Of a DNA stretch of 5,429 bases, positions 1-5,429 are shown piece after piece. Under the pieces are notes generated by a model. That model made no database searches. It was not told the origin of the DNA and saw only the letters and a list, made by a program, of their open reading frames with translations. The position numbers and the translations under genes were made by a program. Origin of the DNA: Candidatus Dadabacteria bacterium (GTDB lineage Bacteria > Desulfobacterota_D > UBA1144 > Nemesobacterales > UBA2774); assembly GCA_003229065.1 (NCBI GenBank), contig QIHJ01000104.1, positions 1 through 5,429 of the forward strand, read 5' to 3'. Every line of letters starts with the position of its first letter. The stretch's first letter is position 1.

Positions 1-336
1 ACAAAAAACGGGAAAATCGCCGTAAAAGGCTGGACAGAGGTGATAGACGCCGACAGCTCGGCTGTGCTTAAGGAGTTTAAAGAAATCGGAGTAAGCGTAA
101 TATTAAATACGAATATTGACCGGGACGGCACGATGGAGGGCATAAACCTCAATCAGGTCCGTGAATTTATAAGCGCTTCACCAATTCCGGTCATAGCCTC
201 GGGCGGCATAGCCTCGACCGAGGATTTGGATAAGCTCGCTACTATCGAGGGGCTCGGACTTGCGGGCGCTATTTTGGGTAAGTCTTTATACACAGGGACT
301 ATAGAGCTTAGAGAGGCTATAGAAAGGTACTCATAA
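1..336 (+). CDS. hisA: HisA, ProFAR isomerase, 3' part only
   Basis: This is the C-terminal 111 residues of 1-(5-phosphoribosyl)-5-[(5-phosphoribosylamino)methylideneamino]imidazole-4-carboxamide isomerase, a cytosolic (beta/alpha)8-barrel enzyme that performs the Amadori rearrangement of ProFAR to PRFAR in histidine synthesis. The reading frame is open from base 1, and family members are about 240-245 residues, so roughly the first half, with the N-terminal catalytic Asp, lies off the window. Visible landmarks are the VKGWTE segment (from base 25), the TNIDRDGT strand-loop (109-132), ASGGIAS, and the phosphate-binding GAILGKSLY near the end. The Thr of TNI aligns with the active-site Thr of the family, but the next residue is Asn where Asp or Glu is usual. 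The TAA stop overlaps the hisF ATG by one base, which suggests translational coupling. The identification is firm; only the 5' end is missing. Confidence 0.95.
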   Translation, partial: TKNGKIAVKGWTEVIDADSSAVLKEFKEIGVSVILNTNIDRDGTMEGINLNQVREFISASPIPVIASGGIASTEDLDKLATIEGLGLAGAILGKSLYTGTIELREAIERYS

Positions 337-1094
337 TGCTTTCAAAGAGAATAATTCCATGCCTGGACGTAAAGGACGGCAGGGTCGTGAAGGGAGTGAA
401 CTTCGTCAATCTGAGAGACGCAGGGGACCCGGTAGAGATAGCAAAGAAGTACAGTGACGAAGGGGCGGACGAGTTGTGCTTCCTGGATATCACAGCATCG
501 CACGAAGAGAGAAACACCATGATCGACGTCGTGGAGCGCACTGCCGGGCAGGTATTCGTGCCGCTCACAGTAGGCGGGGGGGTAAGGACGCTTGAGGATA
601 TTAGGAATCTCCTTTTAGCAGGAGCCGATAAGGTATCGATAAATACGGCTGCGGTTAAGAACCCCGGTTTCGTAACTGAGGCAGCGGACAGATTCGGAAG
701 CCAGTGCATAGTGGTAGCAATCGACGCTAGAGGCATTAGCAAAAACAGATGGGAAGTATATACGCACGGGGGTAGAAACCCGACAGGGATAGACGCTTTA
801 GAGTGGGCGCAAAAAATGGAAGAAAACGGCGCGGGAGAAATACTACTTACCAGTATGGACAAGGACGGTACTAAATCCGGTTATGATCTGCCGCTTACAA
901 GAGCGGCGTCCAGGAGCCTCAGTATTCCGATTATAGCCTCGGGGGGCGCCGGCAACCTAGGGCATCTGGCAGATGGAGTGAAAGACGGGGAAGCGGACGC
1001 AGTGCTCGTAGCATCGATCTTTCACTACGGCGAGTATACGATAGGCGAGGCTAAGGATTATATGAGAGAAAGGGGAATCTCGGTAAGGATATAA
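336..1094 (+). CDS. hisF: HisF, imidazole glycerol phosphate synthase cyclase subunit
   Basis: HisF forms a cytosolic complex with the glutaminase HisH. It uses ammonia channelled through the barrel to convert PRFAR into imidazole glycerol phosphate, with release of AICAR to purine synthesis. At 252 residues it has the normal family length. Seen in the sequence: the catalytic pair Asp11 (PCLDVKDGR) and Asp130 (AIDARG); phosphate-binding loops TVGGGVR (78-84) and ASGGAGN; and the NPTG and [12 protein letters not shown] segments. The ammonia-gate residues known from Thermotoga HisF are all present as Arg5, Glu46, Lys99 and Glu168. The ATG overlaps the hisA stop, and AAAGG at 323-327, 8 bases upstream, can serve as ribosome binding site. 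HisH is not in this window and must be encoded elsewhere, perhaps just upstream as in many his operons (inference). A long antisense open frame across this gene is a shadow. Confidence 0.98.
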   Translation: MLSKRIIPCLDVKDGRVVKGVNFVNLRDAGDPVEIAKKYSDEGADELCFLDITASHEERNTMIDVVERTAGQVFVPLTVGGGVRTLEDIRNLLLAGADKVSINTAAVKNPGFVTEAADRFGSQCIVVAIDARGISKNRWEVYTHGGRNPTGIDALEWAQKMEENGAGEILLTSMDKDGTKSGYDLPLTRAASRSLSIPIIASGGAGNLGHLADGVKDGEADAVLVASIFHYGEYTIGEAKDYMRERGISVRI

Positions 1095-1106
1095 CGGGAC
1101 TATTCT

Positions 1107-2156
1107 ATGAGCATTAGAGAGCAGACTGAAGAGATCGAAAGAAAGACGCTATCTCGGGGCGCGTGCCTGAGCGCCGACACCAAAGGAAGGGTAACCCCGG
1201 AGGAGAAGTGCTCCATACGAACCGACTTCCAAAGGGACAGAGACAGGATTATCCATTCAAAATCCTTCAGGAGAATGAAACACAAAACACAGGTGTTTCT
1301 CTCACCCACGGACGACCACTACAGAACGAGACTCACTCACGTGATCGAAGTCTCGCAGATAGCCAGAACCATATCCCGGGCGCTCCGGCTAAACGAAGAC
1401 TTAACAGAGGCAATCGCGCTCGGGCATGATCTCGGGCATACACCGTTTGGCCACGCGGGGGAGGAGGCGCTGAACGATATATTCCCCGGCGGGTTCAAGC
1501 ATGTAATACACAGCCTGAGGGTAGTGGACGTGCTCGAGAAGGGAGGGCGGGGACTGAACCTCACCCATGAGGTACGTGACGGCATAGCAAAGCATTCAAA
1601 GGGGATGGGCAAGCTGGATAATCCAAAATACCGCCCGGAGACCCTGGAGGGACAGGTGGTCAGGATCTCGGACCTTGTGGCTTACGCCAATCACGACCTG
1701 GACGATTCTATCAGAGCGGGAATCATAACGTATGACGACCTGCCCAAGGAATTTATAGATGCGCTCGGAAAATCTAACTCTGAAAGAATAAACACCATGG
1801 TTACCGATATAATTAGCGAGACTCTTAAGAACGGCGGGAACAGAATCTCTGCCAGCCCCGAAGTCGAGCACGCGATGGTTGAGTTAAGGAGCTATCTGTT
1901 TAACACCGTGTATATGAATGAAAAGATAAAAGATAATTTCTTAAAGGCCCAGAAAGTAATTAAAGAGCTCTACGAATATTTTTGCGAGAACGAAGAGGAG
2001 TTCTGGACACTCTACAAAAAGAGCCCCAGACAGGGTGAGGAGATAGAGCGCTCGGTCTGTGATTTTATAGCCGGGATGACCGATTTATACGCAATCTGGG
2101 TATATGAAAAAATATTCCTGCCTAGGAGATGGCAGGGTGATATGATCTCGTTTTAA
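1107..2156 (+). CDS. dgt: dGTPase-like HD-domain dNTP triphosphohydrolase
   Basis: This belongs to the deoxyguanosinetriphosphate triphosphohydrolase-like family, relatives of E. coli Dgt and SAMHD1, which cleave dNTPs to deoxynucleoside plus triphosphate and so limit dNTP pools. The 349 residues fit the shorter, non-enterobacterial branch (E. coli Dgt is about 505). Seen: the N-terminal family block with RDRDRIIHSKSFRRMKHKTQ (43-62), the first HD ligand His78 in RLTHVIEV, the His107-Asp108 pair in GHDLGHTPFGHAGE, and the last metal ligand Asp189 in RISDLVAYANHD. A C-terminal AGMTDLYA block (322-329) is also present. The HD metal site therefore looks complete. The ATG lies 12 bases after hisF with only a weak GGGA at 1096-1099 ahead of it, so it is probably co-transcribed with and coupled to hisF. 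Substrate preference among dNTPs cannot be read from the sequence, and short-branch members are often annotated only as dGTPase-like. The link to histidine synthesis is probably positional. Confidence 0.93.
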   Translation: MSIREQTEEIERKTLSRGACLSADTKGRVTPEEKCSIRTDFQRDRDRIIHSKSFRRMKHKTQVFLSPTDDHYRTRLTHVIEVSQIARTISRALRLNEDLTEAIALGHDLGHTPFGHAGEEALNDIFPGGFKHVIHSLRVVDVLEKGGRGLNLTHEVRDGIAKHSKGMGKLDNPKYRPETLEGQVVRISDLVAYANHDLDDSIRAGIITYDDLPKEFIDALGKSNSERINTMVTDIISETLKNGGNRISASPEVEHAMVELRSYLFNTVYMNEKIKDNFLKAQKVIKELYEYFCENEEEFWTLYKKSPRQGEEIERSVCDFIAGMTDLYAIWVYEKIFLPRRWQGDMISF

Positions 2157-2229
2157 GTACAAGATAGTCAGGTAGCCTAATAGTATTATCTATCTGCTTA
2201 ATCCAATAAAACACTAATGGAATACACGG
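2157..2229. other. Intergenic gap dgt-mqnA, possible promoter site
   Basis: This 73-base AT-rich spacer is the only internal gap large enough for a new promoter. A TATTAT hexamer at 2184-2189 could be a -10 element, but nothing like a TTGACA -35 lies 16-18 bases upstream. Six-base inverted arms AGATAG (2162-2167) and CTATCT (2190-2195) enclose a 22-base loop, too weak and AT-rich to call a terminator. There is no U-tract. Whether mqnA has its own promoter or reads through from dgt is open. Confidence 0.3.
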
Positions 2230-3051
2230 GTGAACACATTGCTTAGACTGGGTACGGTGTCTTTTCTGAACTCAAAACCGCTTACGTACGCTATTGAGGA
2301 AAATATAATAGAAAACGATTATGAGCTCGTAGCGACACCCCCTGCGGAGTTGTCCGTGAAACTTTACGAGAGGGAATTGGACCTGGCTCTGATCCCGGTA
2401 GCGGAGCTGCTCGGGAGAAAGAGCTACGCCGTCGTGCCGGATATCTCCATATCATCCTGCGGAAAAGTGGACAGCGTTATACTCCTTAGTAAGGGCGATA
2501 TCGGCAGCATGGGAAAAGTTGCGGTGGATAAGAGGTCTCAGAGCTCTACGGCACTCCTCAGGATAATTCTCGAAATGTTCAATAAGCTCTCTCCGGTCTA
2601 TGAGCCCAGAAAGTATGAGACAAGTAATTTGAGTGAGGGTTTTTTAAACGGCGTTGACGGAGGTATGCTGATAGGGGACGCGGGCCTGAAATATATGTAC
2701 AATCCTCCCGAAGGTTACAGGGTGTACGATCTGGGGGAAATATGGACCGAGCACACAGGACTTCCGTTCGTGTACGCTGTTTTCGCCGTAAACGAGGGTG
2801 TCGCGTTGGGAAGGAATCTGGAAGCGCTCAGCGGCTCAAAAGCATACGGGCTCTCGAATCTGAGAAAGATTGCAACGATCGGCTCCCGGGAAACCGGACT
2901 TAGTGAGGAAATTTGTTATACATATGTAAGCCAAAGGATCAAATATGACTTGGGAGAAGCCGGGGTCAAGGGAATTATAAAATATAGCGAGCTACTATCG
3001 GAGCTTGGTTTATGTGATAAAATCACTGATCTGAATATATATTCCACATAA
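2230..3051 (+). CDS. mqnA: MqnA, chorismate dehydratase (futalosine pathway)
   Basis: MqnA removes water from chorismate to give 3-[(1-carboxyvinyl)oxy]benzoate, the first committed step of the futalosine route to menaquinone, in the cytosol. At 273 residues it has the family length and the periplasmic-binding-protein-like two-lobe fold expected for this group. Seen: the N-terminal RLGTVSFLNSKPL (6-18), a strand ending in LALIPVAELL (52-61), the SQSSTALLRI segment (103-112), LIGDAGL (147-153), and DLGEIWTEHTGLPFVYAVF (167-185). The start is GTG at 2230. An in-frame TAA at 2215-2217 excludes anything further upstream, and the only near alternative is TTG at 2239. No good Shine-Dalgarno is visible (only GGA at 2219-2221), so initiation may be weak. 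The gene lies 29 bases before mqnD, which supports the assignment. Some databases label the family simply as menaquinone biosynthesis protein or DUF178. Confidence 0.95.
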   Translation: MNTLLRLGTVSFLNSKPLTYAIEENIIENDYELVATPPAELSVKLYERELDLALIPVAELLGRKSYAVVPDISISSCGKVDSVILLSKGDIGSMGKVAVDKRSQSSTALLRIILEMFNKLSPVYEPRKYETSNLSEGFLNGVDGGMLIGDAGLKYMYNPPEGYRVYDLGEIWTEHTGLPFVYAVFAVNEGVALGRNLEALSGSKAYGLSNLRKIATIGSRETGLSEEICYTYVSQRIKYDLGEAGVKGIIKYSELLSELGLCDKITDLNIYST

Positions 3052-3067
3052 AAATTAATAGATAGTT

Positions 3068-3073
3068 AGGAGA
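3068..3073 (+). promoter_or_regulatory. Shine-Dalgarno of mqnD
   Basis: AGGAGA lies 7 bases ahead of the GTG at 3081 and is the best ribosome binding site in the window. Together with the in-frame TAG at 3063-3065 it fixes the mqnD start at GTG rather than at a downstream ATG (codon 6). Confidence 0.8.
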
Positions 3074-3080
3074 ATATACT

Positions 3081-3914
3081 GTGAGCAAACTGAATATGAA
3101 ACTCGGACACAGCCCGGATGCGGACGACGCTTTTATGTTTTACGCGATAGCGAAAGATAAAGTTACTTCGGATCGAATCCAATTCGAGCACGTAATCGAG
3201 GACATACAGTCACTTAATAAGCGTGCACAAAACGCAGAGCTTGAGGTGACCGCGATATCTGCACACGGATACCTGTCGGTACAGGACACCTACAGGATAA
3301 TGTCGTGCGGGGCAAGTATGGGCGAAGGGTACGGCCCCATAGTGGTGTCAAAAGAGCCTATCGATACACTCGAGGGTAAAAAAATTGGGGTCCCGGGCAA
3401 GCTTACCTCTGCCTTCTTACTTCTGAGTATTTTTGAGGACGGCTTCATACCAGTAGAGATGGCGTTTGACGAAATTATGCCCGCCGTTGTAAACGGTGAT
3501 ATAGAGACGGGGCTTCTGATCCACGAGGGTCAGCTAACTTACAAGGAGGCCGGGCTTCATATTTACCTCGACCTTGGCGAGCTCTGGGCTAAAGAGACGG
3601 ATTTACCCCTACCGCTCGGATTAAATGTCGTGAGGCGTGATATCGACGAGGAGCTTCAGAGGGAGATATTGAGAGTCCATAAGGAGAGTATAGAGTACGG
3701 CCTCGCCCATAAGGAGGAAGCCCTTGAATATGCAATGGAGTACGGTAGGGGAATGGAAGAGGAGGTCGGGGAGAAATTCGTCCTTATGTACGTGAATGAA
3801 TTCACTATTGATCTCGGAGAGAAGGGAAAAGCCGCACTCGAATATTTATTTAATAGGGCGCACGAGAAAGGTCTAATCGAAAAAGAAGCGAGGCTCGATA
3901 TTCTGGAGCCCTAG
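3081..3914 (+). CDS. mqnD: MqnD, 1,4-dihydroxy-6-naphthoate synthase
   Basis: MqnD converts cyclic dehypoxanthine futalosine into 1,4-dihydroxy-6-naphthoate, releasing the ribose-derived part, and so makes the naphthoquinone ring of menaquinone in the futalosine pathway. At 277 residues it has the usual length. Seen: the N-terminal signature GHSPDADDAFMFYAI (9-23), ISAHGY (59-64), GYGPIVVS (83-90), GKKIGVPG (99-106), and LLIHEGQLTY (145-154). His148 of that last motif matches the histidine proposed as catalytic base in Thermus MqnD. DLGELWAKETDLPLPLG follows at 164-180. The C-terminal third is helical and rich in Glu and Lys. The gene starts with GTG behind a strong AGGAGA. It is 29 bases downstream of mqnA, so the two form a transcription unit carrying the first and the ring-closing enzymes. 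mqnB, mqnC and mqnE are not in the window. The TAG stop is 27 bases before the aldehyde dehydrogenase. Confidence 0.96.
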   Translation: MSKLNMKLGHSPDADDAFMFYAIAKDKVTSDRIQFEHVIEDIQSLNKRAQNAELEVTAISAHGYLSVQDTYRIMSCGASMGEGYGPIVVSKEPIDTLEGKKIGVPGKLTSAFLLLSIFEDGFIPVEMAFDEIMPAVVNGDIETGLLIHEGQLTYKEAGLHIYLDLGELWAKETDLPLPLGLNVVRRDIDEELQREILRVHKESIEYGLAHKEEALEYAMEYGRGMEEEVGEKFVLMYVNEFTIDLGEKGKAALEYLFNRAHEKGLIEKEARLDILEP

Positions 3915-3941
3915 GGATTTTCCACAAGTGAGTAAGCAACC

Positions 3942-5375
3942 ATGCACGATGAATACGGTTTTCTGATAGACGGTAAATGGCTTAAAAGCGAGACGAAGAA
4001 AGAGATAAAGAGCCCTTATAACGACGAAGTAGTGGGCGTTATAAATGTTCCAGACCTTAATACGGCTCTTGAATCCGTAAATTTCGCAGAGAAAGCGTAT
4101 ACTAAGACGAGTAGGAGCCCCTCGTATCTTAGAAGAAGAATACTCGGAGAAATCGCCCGGGGAATAGAAAAGAGAAAAGAAGAATTCGCAAAAGCTCTCG
4201 TACAGGAAGGAGGAAAACCGCTTAAGACCGCACGGGTTGAAGTAGACCGCGCTATAACAACATTTTCAATAGCTTCTGAAGAAACCAACAAATTCGGTGA
4301 AGGCGAGCTAATACCGATCGACACGGTACCCGGGAACGAAGGGATGTTCGGAATTACCAGACGGTTCCCGCTCGGAGTAATTTTGGGAATATCCCCGTTT
4401 AATTTCCCCTTAAATTTGGTAGCGCATAAAGTGGCTCCGGCAATCGCATGCGGAAACACGATGCTCCTTAAGCCCGCGTCGCAGACCCCGATATCGGCTC
4501 TCATGCTGGGAGAGGTAGTAACGGAGTCGGGGTTACCCCCCGGCGCGCTTAACATTCTACCCCTACCGGGAGCATCGATAGAACCTGTAATGGATGACCC
4601 GCGTATAAAGAAGGTTTCGTTTACAGGGAGCGATGAGGTGGGATGGGAACTTATGAAAAAGTACTCGAAGAAAAAAGTAACTCTCGAGCTTGGGGGAAAC
4701 GCGGCTGTAATCGTGGACGAAGACCCGCCCGATATGGATTTCGCAGCGGAGAGAAACGCCTGGGGAGCATTTTATCAGGCCGGGCAGAGCTGTATATCGG
4801 TACAGAGGATGTTCGTCCACGAAAAGATATTCGATGAGTTCATGGATAAATTCGTAGCTGCCACGAAGGCGCTAAAGCTCGGCGACCCGATGCTCGAAGA
4901 CACGGACGTAGGCCCGGTCATCGACGATCATTCGGCGGACAGAATCATGTCATGGATAGATGAAGCGCTGGATAAGGGCGCGAAGCTCATAACCGGCGGC
5001 AGCCGGGAAGGAAGACTAATCGAGCCCGCTATATTAACAGACGTTCCTCCTGACGCCAATGTTTCCTGCAGTGAGGTATTCGGTCCAGTGGTTCAAGTCG
5101 AAAAATACAGTGATTTTGACCAAGCTCTGGAACAGGCCAATAATACACGTTATGGTCTGCAAGCCGGTGTGTTCACAAAAGATATGAAGAGGGCATTTAA
5201 GGCTTACGAGTCGCTTCAGGTGGGAGGCGTCGTGGTAAACGATTACCCGAGCTTCAGAGTTGAGAATATGCCCTACGGCGGCGTCAAGGATTCCGGGGTC
5301 GGTAAGGAAGGAATCCGCTATGCGATAGAAGAGATGACGGAGCTAAAATTAATGGTAGTCAATCTGAATTATTAA
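3942..5375 (+). CDS. NAD(P)-dependent aldehyde dehydrogenase, lactaldehyde/y4uC-like
   Basis: This is a full-length member of the ALDH superfamily (477 residues), which oxidises an aldehyde to a carboxylic acid through a cysteine thiohemiacetal. Seen: the oxyanion-hole Asn154 in SPFNFPLN, Lys177 in LLKPAS, the glycine-motif FTGS (227-230), general base Glu249 in LELGG, nucleophile Cys284 in AGQSCISVQR, and Glu378/Phe380 in SEVFGP. All catalytic positions are present. The overall pattern, including GGVVVNDYPSFR and NMPYGGVKDSGVGKEG, recalls archaeal lactaldehyde dehydrogenases and the y4uC-like group, but the substrate cannot be read from sequence. The residue after KPA is Ser180, where Glu in NAD-preferring enzymes contacts the adenosine ribose, so NADP use is possible (inference). 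There is no signal peptide, so it is likely cytosolic. The start is fixed by an in-frame TAA at 3933-3935. Only a poor GTGAG (3928-3932) precedes the ATG. It follows mqnD by 27 bases and is probably co-transcribed, without an evident role in menaquinone synthesis. Confidence 0.92.
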   Translation: MHDEYGFLIDGKWLKSETKKEIKSPYNDEVVGVINVPDLNTALESVNFAEKAYTKTSRSPSYLRRRILGEIARGIEKRKEEFAKALVQEGGKPLKTARVEVDRAITTFSIASEETNKFGEGELIPIDTVPGNEGMFGITRRFPLGVILGISPFNFPLNLVAHKVAPAIACGNTMLLKPASQTPISALMLGEVVTESGLPPGALNILPLPGASIEPVMDDPRIKKVSFTGSDEVGWELMKKYSKKKVTLELGGNAAVIVDEDPPDMDFAAERNAWGAFYQAGQSCISVQRMFVHEKIFDEFMDKFVAATKALKLGDPMLEDTDVGPVIDDHSADRIMSWIDEALDKGAKLITGGSREGRLIEPAILTDVPPDANVSCSEVFGPVVQVEKYSDFDQALEQANNTRYGLQAGVFTKDMKRAFKAYESLQVGGVVVNDYPSFRVENMPYGGVKDSGVGKEGIRYAIEEMTELKLMVVNLNY

Positions 5376-5429
5376 CGGTAATCCACTCTAGAATAAGCGA
5401 TTCACCTATCCGACTTTTTTACCCGCAAA
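5376..5429. other. 3' flank after aldehyde dehydrogenase, non-coding
   Basis: These 54 bases hold no supported gene. A T-run at 5415-5420 could be the tail of a terminator, but the only hairpin ahead of it is GAAT/ATTC (5391-5394 with 5400-5403), a four-base AT-rich stem that is not adjacent to the run. I do not call a terminator. The window ends before any following gene can be seen. Confidence 0.4.

Noticed and set aside
317..862. 181-codon open frame on the - strand across hisF
   Set aside because: It lies wholly antisense to a highly conserved hisF apart from a few bases in hisA, its translation is Ser/Pro/Thr-rich with no recognisable domain, and such frames arise from codon bias of the + strand gene.
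1163..1429. Second + strand frame of 88 codons inside dgt
   Set aside because: It overlaps the conserved HD region in another frame; the translation is low-complexity and basic, without family features.
2162..2195. Inverted repeat AGATAG/CTATCT as a terminator or operator after dgt
   Set aside because: The six-base AT-rich arms around a 22-base loop have no following T-tract and are expected by chance in a spacer of this composition.
2217..2219. ATG as an alternative mqnA start
   Set aside because: It is out of frame with mqnA and meets a TAG after nine codons; an in-frame TAA at 2215-2217 leaves GTG 2230 as the first usable start.
4016..4555. 179-codon open frame on the - strand across the aldehyde dehydrogenase
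   Set aside because: It is antisense to catalytic-domain coding sequence with all ALDH motifs intact, and has no family resemblance.
5415..5420. T-run as a rho-independent terminator after the aldehyde dehydrogenase
   Set aside because: No GC-rich stem directly precedes it; the nearest hairpin has four AT-rich pairs and ends 11 bases upstream.

Overview
The window is a compact stretch of bacterial chromosome with six protein genes, all on the + strand: the 3' end of hisA, then hisF, a dGTPase-like HD-domain phosphohydrolase, mqnA, mqnD and an aldehyde dehydrogenase. The largest internal gap is 73 bases. I see no RNA genes, mobile elements, CRISPR repeats or convincing terminators. All six genes look intact except hisA, which is cut by the window edge.

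Layout: positions 1-1094 hold the histidine branch (hisA and hisF, sharing one base at a TAATG junction). Positions 1107-2156 hold the HD-domain nucleotide hydrolase, 12 bases after hisF and probably on the same transcript. The gap at 2157-2229 is the only internal place with room for a separate promoter. Positions 2230-3914 hold mqnA and mqnD, the chorismate dehydratase and the 1,4-dihydroxy-6-naphthoate synthase of the futalosine route to menaquinone. Positions 3942-5375 encode a phosphorylation-independent aldehyde dehydrogenase resembling the archaeal lactaldehyde / y4uC-type group. The last 54 bases are non-coding as far as can be seen.

How the genes work together: HisA isomerises ProFAR to PRFAR, and HisF (with HisH, not in the window) converts PRFAR to imidazole glycerol phosphate and AICAR. 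MqnA opens the futalosine pathway and MqnD closes its naphthoate-forming half. MqnE, MqnC and any futalosine hydrolase must lie elsewhere. The dGTPase-like protein and the aldehyde dehydrogenase have no obvious biochemical link to either pathway and may be operon passengers.

Organism: the futalosine genes, moderate GC, frequent AGA/AGG arginine and ATA isoleucine codons, and GTG starts suggest a less-studied bacterial lineage that respires with menaquinone (Desulfobacterota-, Nitrospirota- or Dadabacteria-like are guesses only). The sequence does not settle the phylum. I found no clear sign of a previously undescribed system. The findings are modest points on residues, paralogy and gene order.
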